Assembly (NCBI RefSeq): GCF_042654985.1
Contig: NZ_JBHSMT010000008.1
Location: forward strand, 1-64,000
Origin: Paraherbaspirillum soli
Lineage (GTDB): Bacteria; Pseudomonadota; Gammaproteobacteria; Burkholderiales; Burkholderiaceae_D
Direction of reading: 5' to 3'
DNA length: 64,000 nucleotides
Both the position numbers and the translations under genes were made by a program. Below, one piece after another: positions 24,951 through 33,500 of this stretch; position 1 is the first letter of the stretch; the number at the start of each line of letters is the position of its first letter. The notes under the pieces are model-generated. The model was not told the DNA's origin, searched no databases, and saw nothing but the letters and a program-made list of their open reading frames with translations.

Positions 24951-25563
24951 TGGTGCGGCGGCGCCACACCTGCCATCGCTCCTTGCCGACAAATACTTCC
25001 ATCGAATCGGCCACCGGCTGGTCATCGATCAATTCAAAATAAGGACGCAATAAGCGTTCCAGTTCGGCCCGCGCTATACCGAACGGCGGTCCTTTGGGGC
25101 CATCGCCGAAAAAGAAGAAACCGGCCAGGGTTGCGCCCGGCGCCAGCAGTTCAGCCCAGCGCTGCACGATGGCCGGCCGTTTATCCGGCGGCAATGCGCA
25201 CAGGAAGGCGCGTTCGTAAATCAACTCAACCGGTGTGGCCGGTTCGAAAGTAAAGAAGTCGGCCTGCAACACCCGCCCGGCCCATCGCCCCAGCACCGCC
25301 TGCGCCGCGCTAACCGCAGCTGCAGAAAAATCGATCGCCGTCACATCCCAGCCGGCTTCCGACATATAGGCAACTTCATAGCCGGTGCCGCAGCCGGGAA
25401 TCAAGGTCGCTACCGGCGTCGCCTGCGCCAGATAATCCTGCAAGGCCTGCGGCACGCCGCCTTTGTCCCAGGGGATAAAAGCTTGTTCGAAGCGCTCGTC
25501 CCAAAAGCCGGGCTCGGATGGATCGCGGGTTTTGAATGTGGGGGGTGGTTTGGGTATCGACAT
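24940..25563 (-). CDS. SAM-dependent methyltransferase, thiopurine S-methyltransferase-like
   Basis: A 207-residue class I methyltransferase of the TPMT superfamily. FWDERFEQAFIPWDKGGVP near 20-38 is the family's substrate-side motif, and the SAM loop is IPGCGTGYEV near 55-64. YERAFLCALPPDKR and GPPFGI follow. Natural substrates of bacterial members include metalloids and small thiols, but none can be assigned. The last codons and the stop (24940-24942) lie inside the palindromic repeat 24831-24950, so the native C-terminus may have been replaced (tail reads RRRTTGC). It starts 10 bases after ubiB. Confidence 0.88.
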   Translation of the reverse strand: MSIPKPPPTFKTRDPSEPGFWDERFEQAFIPWDKGGVPQALQDYLAQATPVATLIPGCGTGYEVAYMSEAGWDVTAIDFSAAAVSAAQAVLGRWAGRVLQADFFTFEPATPVELIYERAFLCALPPDKRPAIVQRWAELLAPGATLAGFFFFGDGPKGPPFGIARAELERLLRPYFELIDDQPVADSMEVFVGKERWQVWRRRTTGC

Positions 25564-25573
25564 GGTTAACTCG

Positions 25574-27148
25574 TTACCAGGACAAATGGCCAAAACGCAA
25601 ATAAAGCAGCGTCAGCAATACGCCGCCGATGATGCCGCCGCCAAAATACACGATCACGCCGAGAAAATGATTGGTCTGCCGTTGCTCGGCGATCAGCCGC
25701 CACATCATTTCCTGCTGCTGTTCGCGCTGCGGCTCCACCACCTGGCTCAGCGCCTGATGCACCAGGCGCGGCAGCTGTGGCAATAACTTGCTATAGCGCG
25801 GCGCTTCGATTTTCAGTTGCTGCACCAGACCGCGCCAGCCCAGTTGCTCGCTCATCCAGCGTTCCAGATGCGGCTTGGCGGTCTTCCATAAATCGAGTTC
25901 GGGATCCAGCTGACGGCCCAAGCCTTCGACGTTGAGCAAGGTCTTTTGCAGCAACACCAGTTGCGGCTGCACCTCGACATTGAAGCGGCGCGAGGTCTGG
26001 AACAGGCGCAACAGCACCTGACCGAACGAAATATCCTTCAGCGGCCGGTCGAAAATCGGTTCGCAACAAGCGCGCACCGCCGACTCCAGTTCATCCACCC
26101 GGGTTTCTTTCGGCGCCCAGCCGGACTCGATATGCGCTTCCGCCACGCGCTTGTAATCGCGCTGGAAAAAGGCCAGGAAATTTTGCGACAGATAATCCTT
26201 GTCGAAATCATCCAGGGTGCCGACGATGCCGAAATCGAGCGCGATATAACGGCCGAAAGTTGCCGGCGCGGTCGACACCAGGATATTCCCGGGATGCATG
26301 TCGGCATGGAAAAAACCGTCGCGGAATACCTGTGTAAAGAAGATCTCGACACCGTCGCGCGACAATTTTTCCAAATCGACGCCGGCGTCCCGCAAGCGAT
26401 CGAGCTGGGAGATCGGAATGCCGTGCATCCGCTCCATCACGATCACCGATGGCGAGCAATAGTCCCAAATCATCTCCGGCACCAGCAGCAATTCGGAATC
26501 GGCGAAATTGCGCCGCAGCTGACTGCCGTTGGCGGCTTCGCGCATCAGGTCCAGCTCGTCGTGCAAATATTTGTCGAACTCGCCCACCACTTCGCGCGCC
26601 TTCAGGCGCCGGCCTTCGGCCCACAAGGTCGCCACGATGTCGGCCGCCAGATGCATCAGCGCGACGTCTTCGTCGATCGATTTTTTCATGCCCGGCCGCA
26701 GCACCTTGACCGCCACCTCGCGGCCATCCCTCAGCGTTGCAAAATGCACCTGCGCAATCGAAGCCGAGGCCACCGGTTCGCGCTCAAAGCTGGCAAACAA
26801 TTGATCGGGATGAGCCTTCAACGAGCGCTCGATCTGGGCAATCGCCAGCTCGGAGCTGAACGGCGGAACCCGATCCTGCAGGCGCGCCAGTTCATCCACC
26901 ATGTCTGCCGGCAGCAGGTCGCGCCGGGTCGACAATACCTGGCCGAATTTGACGAAAATCGGTCCCAGTTCTTCCAGCGCCTTGCGCAGGCGCTCGCCGC
27001 GCGGCGCTGAAATGTCGCGCCAGAAAATCAGCGCATTAATCACCTTGGCAACTCTTGGCGTATCGAAGCCGGACATCGCGATTTCATCCAGGCCGTAGCG
27101 CACGGCGACCCGGACAATCTTAAGAACGCGCAGAAATTTCAGAATCAT
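25574..27148 (-). CDS. ubiB: Ubiquinone biosynthesis atypical kinase UbiB
   Basis: A 524-residue ABC1/ADCK-family ATPase required for ubiquinone synthesis, membrane-bound. Family-specific features are visible: the KFGQ motif at 67-70, the Ala/Ser-rich loop ASAS at 127-130 replacing the usual glycine loop, and the nucleotide Lys at 148 in VAVKVL. The region MHPGNILV and ALDFGIVG holds the catalytic and metal residues. Two C-terminal membrane helices end the protein (LGVIVYFGGGIIGGVLLTLLYL). It lies 10 bases after ubiJ, in the ubiE-(Tim44)-ubiJ-ubiB order. Confidence 0.95.
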   Translation of the reverse strand: MILKFLRVLKIVRVAVRYGLDEIAMSGFDTPRVAKVINALIFWRDISAPRGERLRKALEELGPIFVKFGQVLSTRRDLLPADMVDELARLQDRVPPFSSELAIAQIERSLKAHPDQLFASFEREPVASASIAQVHFATLRDGREVAVKVLRPGMKKSIDEDVALMHLAADIVATLWAEGRRLKAREVVGEFDKYLHDELDLMREAANGSQLRRNFADSELLLVPEMIWDYCSPSVIVMERMHGIPISQLDRLRDAGVDLEKLSRDGVEIFFTQVFRDGFFHADMHPGNILVSTAPATFGRYIALDFGIVGTLDDFDKDYLSQNFLAFFQRDYKRVAEAHIESGWAPKETRVDELESAVRACCEPIFDRPLKDISFGQVLLRLFQTSRRFNVEVQPQLVLLQKTLLNVEGLGRQLDPELDLWKTAKPHLERWMSEQLGWRGLVQQLKIEAPRYSKLLPQLPRLVHQALSQVVEPQREQQQEMMWRLIAEQRQTNHFLGVIVYFGGGIIGGVLLTLLYLRFGHLSW

Positions 27149-27158
27149 GGGCCTGTTA

Positions 27159-27737
27159 TCAGTTCAGCTTGTTGATGCGCTTGGCGAGCCGTTCAAGGTC
27201 ATCCCGCAGCTTGGTTACATCATTCGTAAAATCGGATACCGCTTGCGGGCGTACCAGCAAGGGCTGCTCTTCGAGAAAATATTCGGCCAGGTTTTCCGTC
27301 ACCTTGCGGTGCACCGACTGCACGCCCGCCACGGCTGAGCGCGCGCCAGCCACGATGCGGACCGCAGCGATGTCGCCGACCAATTTGCTGAGATCCTGTT
27401 CGGCATCCCAGCGCAAGGACTGACTGACCTGCGAAATCGCGTTGGCGAAATCGGCGTCGCCTTCGATCTTTACGTAAGAAAAAGCGCGCTCGCGATTTTG
27501 CACGATCAACGGCAGGTCGGCCGGATTGACGCGGATGGTGACGCTAGTGGGCGCATCTGGAGGCGGCACTTGCAGCAAGCCGTCGCTACTGACTTGCCAT
27601 TTCAGCACCAGTGCGCCGCCGTCGATGCAGGCGATTTTTCCGGCATGCGCAGCCAGGATCCGTTGCGCCCACGGCTCCTGCGCCAACAAATGATTGATGG
27701 TCGCGGTGATCGGCGTGAAATTGAGTGGAGAAGTCAT
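27159..27737 (-). CDS. ubiJ: Ubiquinone biosynthesis accessory factor UbiJ
   Basis: A 192-residue protein with an N-terminal SCP2 lipid-binding domain (LNFTPITATINHLLAQEP, then WQVSSDGLLQV and IRVNPADLPLI). A helical C-terminal region follows, with DFTNDVTKLRDDLERLAKRINKLN forming a probable coiled coil. UbiJ with UbiK assembles the soluble Ubi complex around hydrophobic ubiquinone intermediates. I start at MTSPLNF (27737); eleven upstream residues arise from the terminator region. It is preceded by a terminator that separates it from the Tim44-like gene, so it may have its own promoter. Confidence 0.9.
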   Translation of the reverse strand: MTSPLNFTPITATINHLLAQEPWAQRILAAHAGKIACIDGGALVLKWQVSSDGLLQVPPPDAPTSVTIRVNPADLPLIVQNRERAFSYVKIEGDADFANAISQVSQSLRWDAEQDLSKLVGDIAAVRIVAGARSAVAGVQSVHRKVTENLAEYFLEEQPLLVRPQAVSDFTNDVTKLRDDLERLAKRINKLN

Positions 27738-27747
27738 GGTCACAAAA

Positions 27748-27778
27748 TAAAACCGCCCGTGACAATTCACGGGCGGTC
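27748..27778 (-). terminator. Intrinsic terminator between Tim44-like gene and ubiJ
   Basis: Perfect 10-bp stem ACCGCCCGTG / CACGGGCGGT with a 6-base loop. On the minus strand it is followed by TTTTATTTT. It would end transcripts from ubiE and the Tim44-like gene just before ubiJ. Confidence 0.85.
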
Positions 27779-27845
27779 TAAGTTTATCAGTTTGGTCCGA
27801 CGGCGGTCAGTTATTCCATCCCGCCATCAGCTGTTCAGTTGCGGC

Positions 27846-28781
27846 TCAGTTGCTGCCAACTTGCTGAATCCCGGCCAGAATCCAGCCGCCCTGCCCCGAT
27901 AGCGGCTTGGACAGATTCCAAACCTCGGTGAACGGTTCAGCCGATGCTTCAGGCGCTTCCTTGATCAGGCCGCTGAACTTGACGCTGGCCAGGTAATCGC
28001 TGCCGACCGTCTCGATGCCCATCAATTCGGCATTCAGCTGCACCACATCGGTATTGTTCGGCGAAGCGCCGCGCTCCTGCAATTGCATTCTCAGTTCGGC
28101 AAACATTTCCGGCGTGGTGAATTCACGAATATCGTTGACATCCGCTTTATCCCAGGCTGCTTGCAGACGAATGAAATAGGTCTTGGCGCTACGCAGGAAG
28201 CCGGGCGTATCGAAGTCGGCAGGAACACCCCACGGACCGCTATTTTGGCCATTGCCCAGCGTCGCCGATGCCGGCTGAAAAGCTGGCCGGGAATCAATCG
28301 CCGAGCCGATTTCCGGCGTGAAGCTGGACGAGCTGTTGGCGGGATTGGCTGAATAGGCATTTGGATAGGCAGCAGCGGAGGCCGGGTTGCCGGCAGCGCT
28401 CTTGCGCATCACCAGGCGCACCACGAAAATCACCGCGGCGGCCAGCAAGGCCATCATCAGGAACGAACCGAAGGCGCCGCCCATGCCGAAGTGCGACATC
28501 AACGCCCCCAATCCCAGCCCCAGCAAAGCGCCGCCCAGAATGCCCTTCCATGGGCTGGCGGGTTTGGCCGGCAGCGGCTGCGGCGTTGCTGCCGGAGCCG
28601 CCGGACGTGCTTGGTTGGCATTGCCGAAATTCTGTGTCGGCTGGGCCGGCGCCTGGCGGGAAACCCCGGACGACTGGCGGCCGAACGAACCGCCGCCCCC
28701 AAGGCGACGTGCCTCGGCATCGGACAACGTGAGCGACAAAGCGCTGACCATCACCAACAGCATCAATAAAAATCTTTTCAT
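27846..28781 (-). CDS. Tim44-like domain membrane protein
   Basis: A 311-residue protein. A signal peptide or first anchor (MKRFLLMLLVMVSALSLTLS) is followed by a Gly/Arg then Pro/Ala/Gln-rich linker to about residue 80. A second hydrophobic region (about 83-125) is rich in Gly and Leu. The C-terminal about 150 residues form the Tim44/MBA1-like domain (FLRSAKTYFIRLQAAWDKADVNDIREFTTPEMFAELRMQL). Bacterial Tim44-like proteins have no settled function. It starts 8 bases after ubiE, so it is probably co-transcribed with it. Confidence 0.85.
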   Translation of the reverse strand: MKRFLLMLLVMVSALSLTLSDAEARRLGGGGSFGRQSSGVSRQAPAQPTQNFGNANQARPAAPAATPQPLPAKPASPWKGILGGALLGLGLGALMSHFGMGGAFGSFLMMALLAAAVIFVVRLVMRKSAAGNPASAAAYPNAYSANPANSSSSFTPEIGSAIDSRPAFQPASATLGNGQNSGPWGVPADFDTPGFLRSAKTYFIRLQAAWDKADVNDIREFTTPEMFAELRMQLQERGASPNNTDVVQLNAELMGIETVGSDYLASVKFSGLIKEAPEASAEPFTEVWNLSKPLSGQGGWILAGIQQVGSN

Positions 28782-28789
28782 GCGAACTC

Positions 28790-29524
28790 CTACAGTTTGA
28801 TTCCAGTGTGCAGTGCCGCCACGCCGGCAGTTAAATTGAAGTAATCAACCCGTTCCAGTCCGGCATCCTGCATCATCTTTTTCAGGGTCTCCTGATCGGG
28901 ATGCATGCGGATCGACTCGGCCAGATAACGATAGCTGTCGGCATCGTTGGCGATTACCTTGCCGAGCACCGGCAATACGGAAAACGAGTAAACGTCGTAG
29001 GGCTTTTTAAGCGGCTCCCATACTTTCGAAAATTCCAGCACCAGCAACTTGCCGCCCGGTTTCAGTACGCGTCGCATTTCTGCCAGCGCAAGATCCTTGT
29101 GCGTCATGTTGCGCAATCCGAAAGCCACCGACACCCGGTCGAAATAATTATCGGGAAACGGCAGTTTTTCCGCATCGCACAATAAGGTGGGGGTGGCCAG
29201 GCCTTTATTCAATAGGCGGTCGCGACCTACCCGCAGCATCGATTCATTGATGTCGGTCAACCAGACTTCGCCGCTGGGCCCGGCGCGCTTGGCGAAAGCT
29301 TTGGCCAGGTCGCCGGTGCCGCCGGCGATATCCAGCACTTTGAAGCCGGGCCGGATCGCGGCCTGGGCAATGGTGAATGCTTTCCAGAGTCGGTGCATGC
29401 CGGCCGACATCAGATCGTTCATGACGTCATATTTGGATGCGACGGAGTGGAAGACTTCGGCGACTTTGTGCACCTTGTCGTCTTCGGAGACGGTTTGATA
29501 ACCGAAATGGGTGGGATTGGTCAT
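28790..29524 (-). CDS. ubiE: Ubiquinone/menaquinone biosynthesis C-methyltransferase UbiE
   Basis: C-methylates the quinone ring using SAM. The 244-residue protein starts MTNPTHFGYQTVSEDDK, typical of the family, and has KYDVMNDLMSAGMHRLWK near 31-48. The SAM-binding motif is KVLDIAGGTGDLAKAF, followed by NYFDRVSVAFGLRNMTHKDLALAEMRRVLKPGG and the C-terminal YFNLTAGVAALHTG. I use the ATG at 29524; twenty upstream codons in frame lack homology. A betaproteobacterium with ubiquinone only would use it for 2-methoxy-6-polyprenyl-benzoquinol methylation. Confidence 0.96.
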   Translation of the reverse strand: MTNPTHFGYQTVSEDDKVHKVAEVFHSVASKYDVMNDLMSAGMHRLWKAFTIAQAAIRPGFKVLDIAGGTGDLAKAFAKRAGPSGEVWLTDINESMLRVGRDRLLNKGLATPTLLCDAEKLPFPDNYFDRVSVAFGLRNMTHKDLALAEMRRVLKPGGKLLVLEFSKVWEPLKKPYDVYSFSVLPVLGKVIANDADSYRYLAESIRMHPDQETLKKMMQDAGLERVDYFNLTAGVAALHTGIKL

Positions 29525-29622
29525 GTTGGCAACCTTGTTTGGCAGACTTGCATTATACAAGCGCGGGAGCGGGTTGCTGCACAAGCTATGGGGCGTTTTT
29601 CCTTACGCTGTTCCTCAATAAA

Positions 29623-30054
29623 TCAGGCGCAACCATGACCGCCGGCGGTCTTGGCGGTCATCGACAGATCGCGCCCGGCGTCACGTCCGTGACCCGCATC
29701 GTCCAGGCGCCGCAGATAGTCTTCCCACATTGCCACCTGATCGCGACCAAGCTGATACAGGTAGGCCCAGGTGTAAATGCCGCTGTTGTGGCCGTCCGAA
29801 AACGTCGGCTTGACCGCGTAATTGCCGACCGGATCGAGTGCCGTCAGGCCGACATTGCGCTTGCCGGTTTGCAGCGTCTCCTGACCCTGCCCGTGGCCGC
29901 GCACTTCGGCCGATGGCGAATACACCCGCAGCAATTCGAACGGCAATGAAAAAACCGCGCCATCGTCGAACGCAACTTCCAGCGTGCGCGATTGCTGGTG
30001 TACGGTGAACGACACCGGCGTCGGTGCCGGTGCTGATTGTTTGGATCCGAGCAT
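29623..30054 (-). CDS. DUF971 domain protein
   Basis: A 143-residue protein with the DUF971 fold, also found at the N-terminus of gamma-butyrobetaine hydroxylases. Motifs are LEVAFDDGAVFSLPFELLRVYSPSAEVRGHG near 25-55, and GNYAVKPTFSDGHNSGIYTWAYLYQLG near 78-104, whose His and Asp may bind metal. The final about 25 residues are Gly/Ala/His-rich and poorly conserved. Function is unknown. It precedes ubiE on the same strand, which is a common arrangement in this group. Confidence 0.88.
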   Translation of the reverse strand: MLGSKQSAPAPTPVSFTVHQQSRTLEVAFDDGAVFSLPFELLRVYSPSAEVRGHGQGQETLQTGKRNVGLTALDPVGNYAVKPTFSDGHNSGIYTWAYLYQLGRDQVAMWEDYLRRLDDAGHGRDAGRDLSMTAKTAGGHGCA

Positions 30055-30110
30055 CAGGATTTATCCGTGAGAGTAAGAGTGAGTGGCGAGTAAGACAGCA
30101 AGGTCGCGGA

Positions 30111-30548
30111 TCACAAGGCCGCCGAAATGGCCGAGCGCAACGCCGCCAGCAAAGCCTGCCGCGCAGACAAGCTCGCCTGCGGCGACGTGCGCTGGACTTC
30201 GGCCCATACCGGATGCGGGAAATGGGCGTCGTCCAGATAGCGCGGAATCACATGCCAATGCAGATGCGGCGTCATGTTGCCGAAGCAGGCCAGGTTGATT
30301 TTGTCCGGCTGCATCACATTGCGCACCGCAGTCTCAACCACCCATACCGCCTCCATCAACATGGAGCGATCGGCGCTAGCCAAATCGGTCATTTCCTTGA
30401 CGTGCGCATTCCAGATCACGCGGCAAAAGCCCGGGTACAGAGCGTCGGCGACCAGCACCACGCGGTATTTTTCGGCGTAATGCAGCACCTCGCCGCCATC
30501 GCGGGTGCACAGTTCGCACAACTCGCCAGCTTCGGAATGGGCTGCCAT
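30111..30548 (-). CDS. HIT family hydrolase
   Basis: A 145-residue histidine-triad protein. The triad is H95-L-H97-W-H99 in PHLHWHVIPRY. An N-terminal CELC pair at 11-14 may form half a metal site. Such proteins hydrolyse dinucleoside polyphosphates or nucleotidyl conjugates; the natural substrate is unknown. It starts 2 bases after the large oxidoreductase stop, so it is very likely in the same transcript. Confidence 0.9.
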   Translation of the reverse strand: MAAHSEAGELCELCTRDGGEVLHYAEKYRVVLVADALYPGFCRVIWNAHVKEMTDLASADRSMLMEAVWVVETAVRNVMQPDKINLACFGNMTPHLHWHVIPRYLDDAHFPHPVWAEVQRTSPQASLSARQALLAALRSAISAAL

Positions 30549-30550
30549 GC

Positions 30551-33500
30551 TTACACCAGAACCCGTTCGATGCCGCCGTTGTTGGCCCGCTCGACATACT
30601 CCGGCAACCAGTTCTCGCCCAGCAAATGACGCGCCATTTCGACCACGATGTAATCGGCGGTGGTGCCGGAATCATCGTTGAAACGCGACAAGCCTTGCAG
30701 GCAGGATGGGCAGGAAGTCAGCACCTTGACGTCGCCGGCGAAGCCATCGGCGCGCAATTTATCCGCGCCCTTGTTCATTTCTTCCTCTTTCCGGAAGCGC
30801 ACCTGGGTCGAAACGTCTGGACGGGTCACCGCCAGCGTCCCGGACTCGCCGCAGCAGCGATCGTTTTTCTCGATCTTGGCGCCGTTGTCGGTCGTGATCA
30901 GCGCGTTCACCGTCTTCAGCGGGTCCTGCAATTTCATCGGGCTGTGGCAAGGATCGTGATACATGTAGCGGACGCCGCCAACCCCTTCCAGCTTGAGCCC
31001 CTTTTCCATCAGGAATTCATGGATGTCGATGATCCGGCAGCCGGGGAAAATCTTGTCGAACTGGTAGCCCTGCAGCTGGTCGTAGCAGGTCCCGCACGAC
31101 ACCACGACGGTCTTGATGTCGAGGTAGTTCAAGGTGTTGGCCATGCGATGGAACAGCACGCGGTTGTCGGTGATGATCTTCTCGGCCTTGTCGAAATTGC
31201 CCGAGCCGCGCTGCGGATAACCGCAGCACAGATAGCCCGGCGGCAGCACGGTTTGCACGCCGACGTTCCACAGCATCGCCTGGGTTGCCAGCCCGACCTG
31301 CGAGAACAAGCGCTCGGAGCCGCAGCCGGGGAAGTAAAACACGGCCTCGGTATCGGCGGTGGTCTTCTTCGGATCGCGAATGATAGGCACGATCTTGTCG
31401 TCTTCGATATCCAGCAAGGCGCGTGCGGTTTTCTTCGGCAGATTGCCCGGCATCTTCTTGTTGATGAAGTGGATCACCTGCTCTTTGACCGCTGGCTTGC
31501 CGACGGTCGCCGGCGGCGCCTTGGTCTGCTTTTTGGCGAACTTCTTCAGCACGTCGTTACCCAGGCGCTGCGCCTTGTAGCCCCAGCCGATCATGACTTT
31601 GCGGGTGGCGTTGACGGTGGCCGGGTCGGTCGCGTTCAGGAAAAACATCGAGGCCGCGGTACCCGGATTGAACGACTTCTTGTTCATCTTGCGCAGCAGG
31701 TTGCGCATATTCATCGAGACGTTGCCGAAGTCGATATCGACCGGGCACGGCGTCACGCACTTATGACAGACGGTGCAATGGTCGGCCACGTCTTCGAACT
31801 CTTCCCAATGCTTGACCGAGATGCCGCGGCGGGTTTGCTCTTCATACAAAAACGCTTCGACCAGCAGCGAGGTCGCCAGGATCTTGTTGCGCGGCGAGTA
31901 CAGCAGATTGGCGCGCGGCACGTGCGTCGCGCACACCGGCTTGCATTTGCCGCAGCGCAGGCAATCCTTGACGCTGTTGGCGATCGCACCGATATCGCTT
32001 TGCTGCATGATCAGCGACTCATGTCCCATCAAGCCGAAAGACGGCGTGTAGGCGTTGCGCAGGTCGGCATCCAGGCCCGGCAGATTCAGCAGCTTGCCCT
32101 TGTTGAAACGGCCTTCTGGATCGACCCGCAATTTGTAATCGCGGAAATCGCTGATTTCAGCTTCGGTCAGGAATTCCAGCTTGGTGATGCCGATGCCGTG
32201 TTCGCCGGAAATCACGCCATTCAGCGAACGCGCCAGAGTCATGATGCGGGCCACGGCGGCATGCGCATCCTGCAGCATTTCGTAGTGATCGGAATTGACC
32301 GGCAAATTGGTGTGCACATTGCCGTCACCGGCATGCATGTGCAAGGCGACGAACACGCGTCCGCGCAACACTTCTTTATGGATCGTGGTGCATTCGTCGA
32401 GAATCGCTTTGAACGCGCCGCCGCTAAATACCTGGCGCAGCGCGGCCCGCACTTCCTGCTTCCACGACACCCGCACGGTGCGATCCTGCACCACGTCGAA
32501 TACGGTCGCGGCCGGTTGCTGCACCAGCCGCTGCTCAAAAGTCGCCGCCAGTTTTTCCAGCCCCAGCGCCAGCAATTGCGGTTGCGCTTCGCGCAGCGGG
32601 GTGTCCAGATGCGTCAACAGATACGACCAGCGCGCTTGCGCCTGGTCGATCAATTGCTCGGCCTGATGCACACGGTCTTCCAGCAACTCGGCGGCGGGAA
32701 TATCGTCGCCTGCCGCATCTTCGCTCTTGCCCAAAGGCAGATTGCCGCGGCCAAAGAAGTCGCGCAACTGATCCAGCAATTGCAGCTTGTTCTTGATCGA
32801 CAACTCGATATTGATGCGCTCGATGCCGTCGGTGTATTCGCCCATGCGATCGAGCGGAATCACCACGTCTTCGTTGATCTTGAAGGCGTTGGTATGTTTG
32901 GCGATGGCCGCCGTGCGCGAACGATCGAGCCAGAATTTCTTGCGCGCTTCCGGGCTGACCGCGACGAAACCTTCGCCGACCCGGTTGTTTGCCATCCGCA
33001 CCACTTCCGATGCCGCTTGCGCTACCGCGTTTTCATCGTCGCCGACGATGTCGCCGAACAGGGCCATCTTCGGCAGCACGCCGCGTTTTGATTTGGTGGC
33101 ATAGCCGACCGCGCGCAGATAGCGCTCGTCCAGGTGTTCCAGTCCGGCCAGGATCGCGCCGCCTTTTCTGGTTTCGGCATCGAGATAATCCTTGATCTCG
33201 ACGATCGACGGAATCGCATCGCGCGCCTGACCGAAAAACTCCAGGCAGACGGTACGCGTGTGCTTCGGCATCTTGTGCAGAATCCAGCGTCCCGATGTGA
33301 TCAAGCCGTCGCAGCCTTCTTTCTGGATACCCGGCAAACCGGCCAGGAATTTGTCGGTCACGTCCTTGCCCAAGCCTTCCTTGCGGAAGGTGCGGCCGGC
33401 GATTTCCAGGATTTCGGTTTTGAACGGCTTGTCGCTTGGACGGCCCTTTTCGGCCGGATGGCTCCATTCCAGCTTGAAGCGCGCCAGCGGCGCATCGTGA

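Noticed and set aside
30626..33091. Open frame of 821 codons on the plus strand
   Set aside because: It is antisense to the clearly real 1334-residue oxidoreductase, has no recognisable protein sequence and reflects GC-skewed codon use of the gene beneath.
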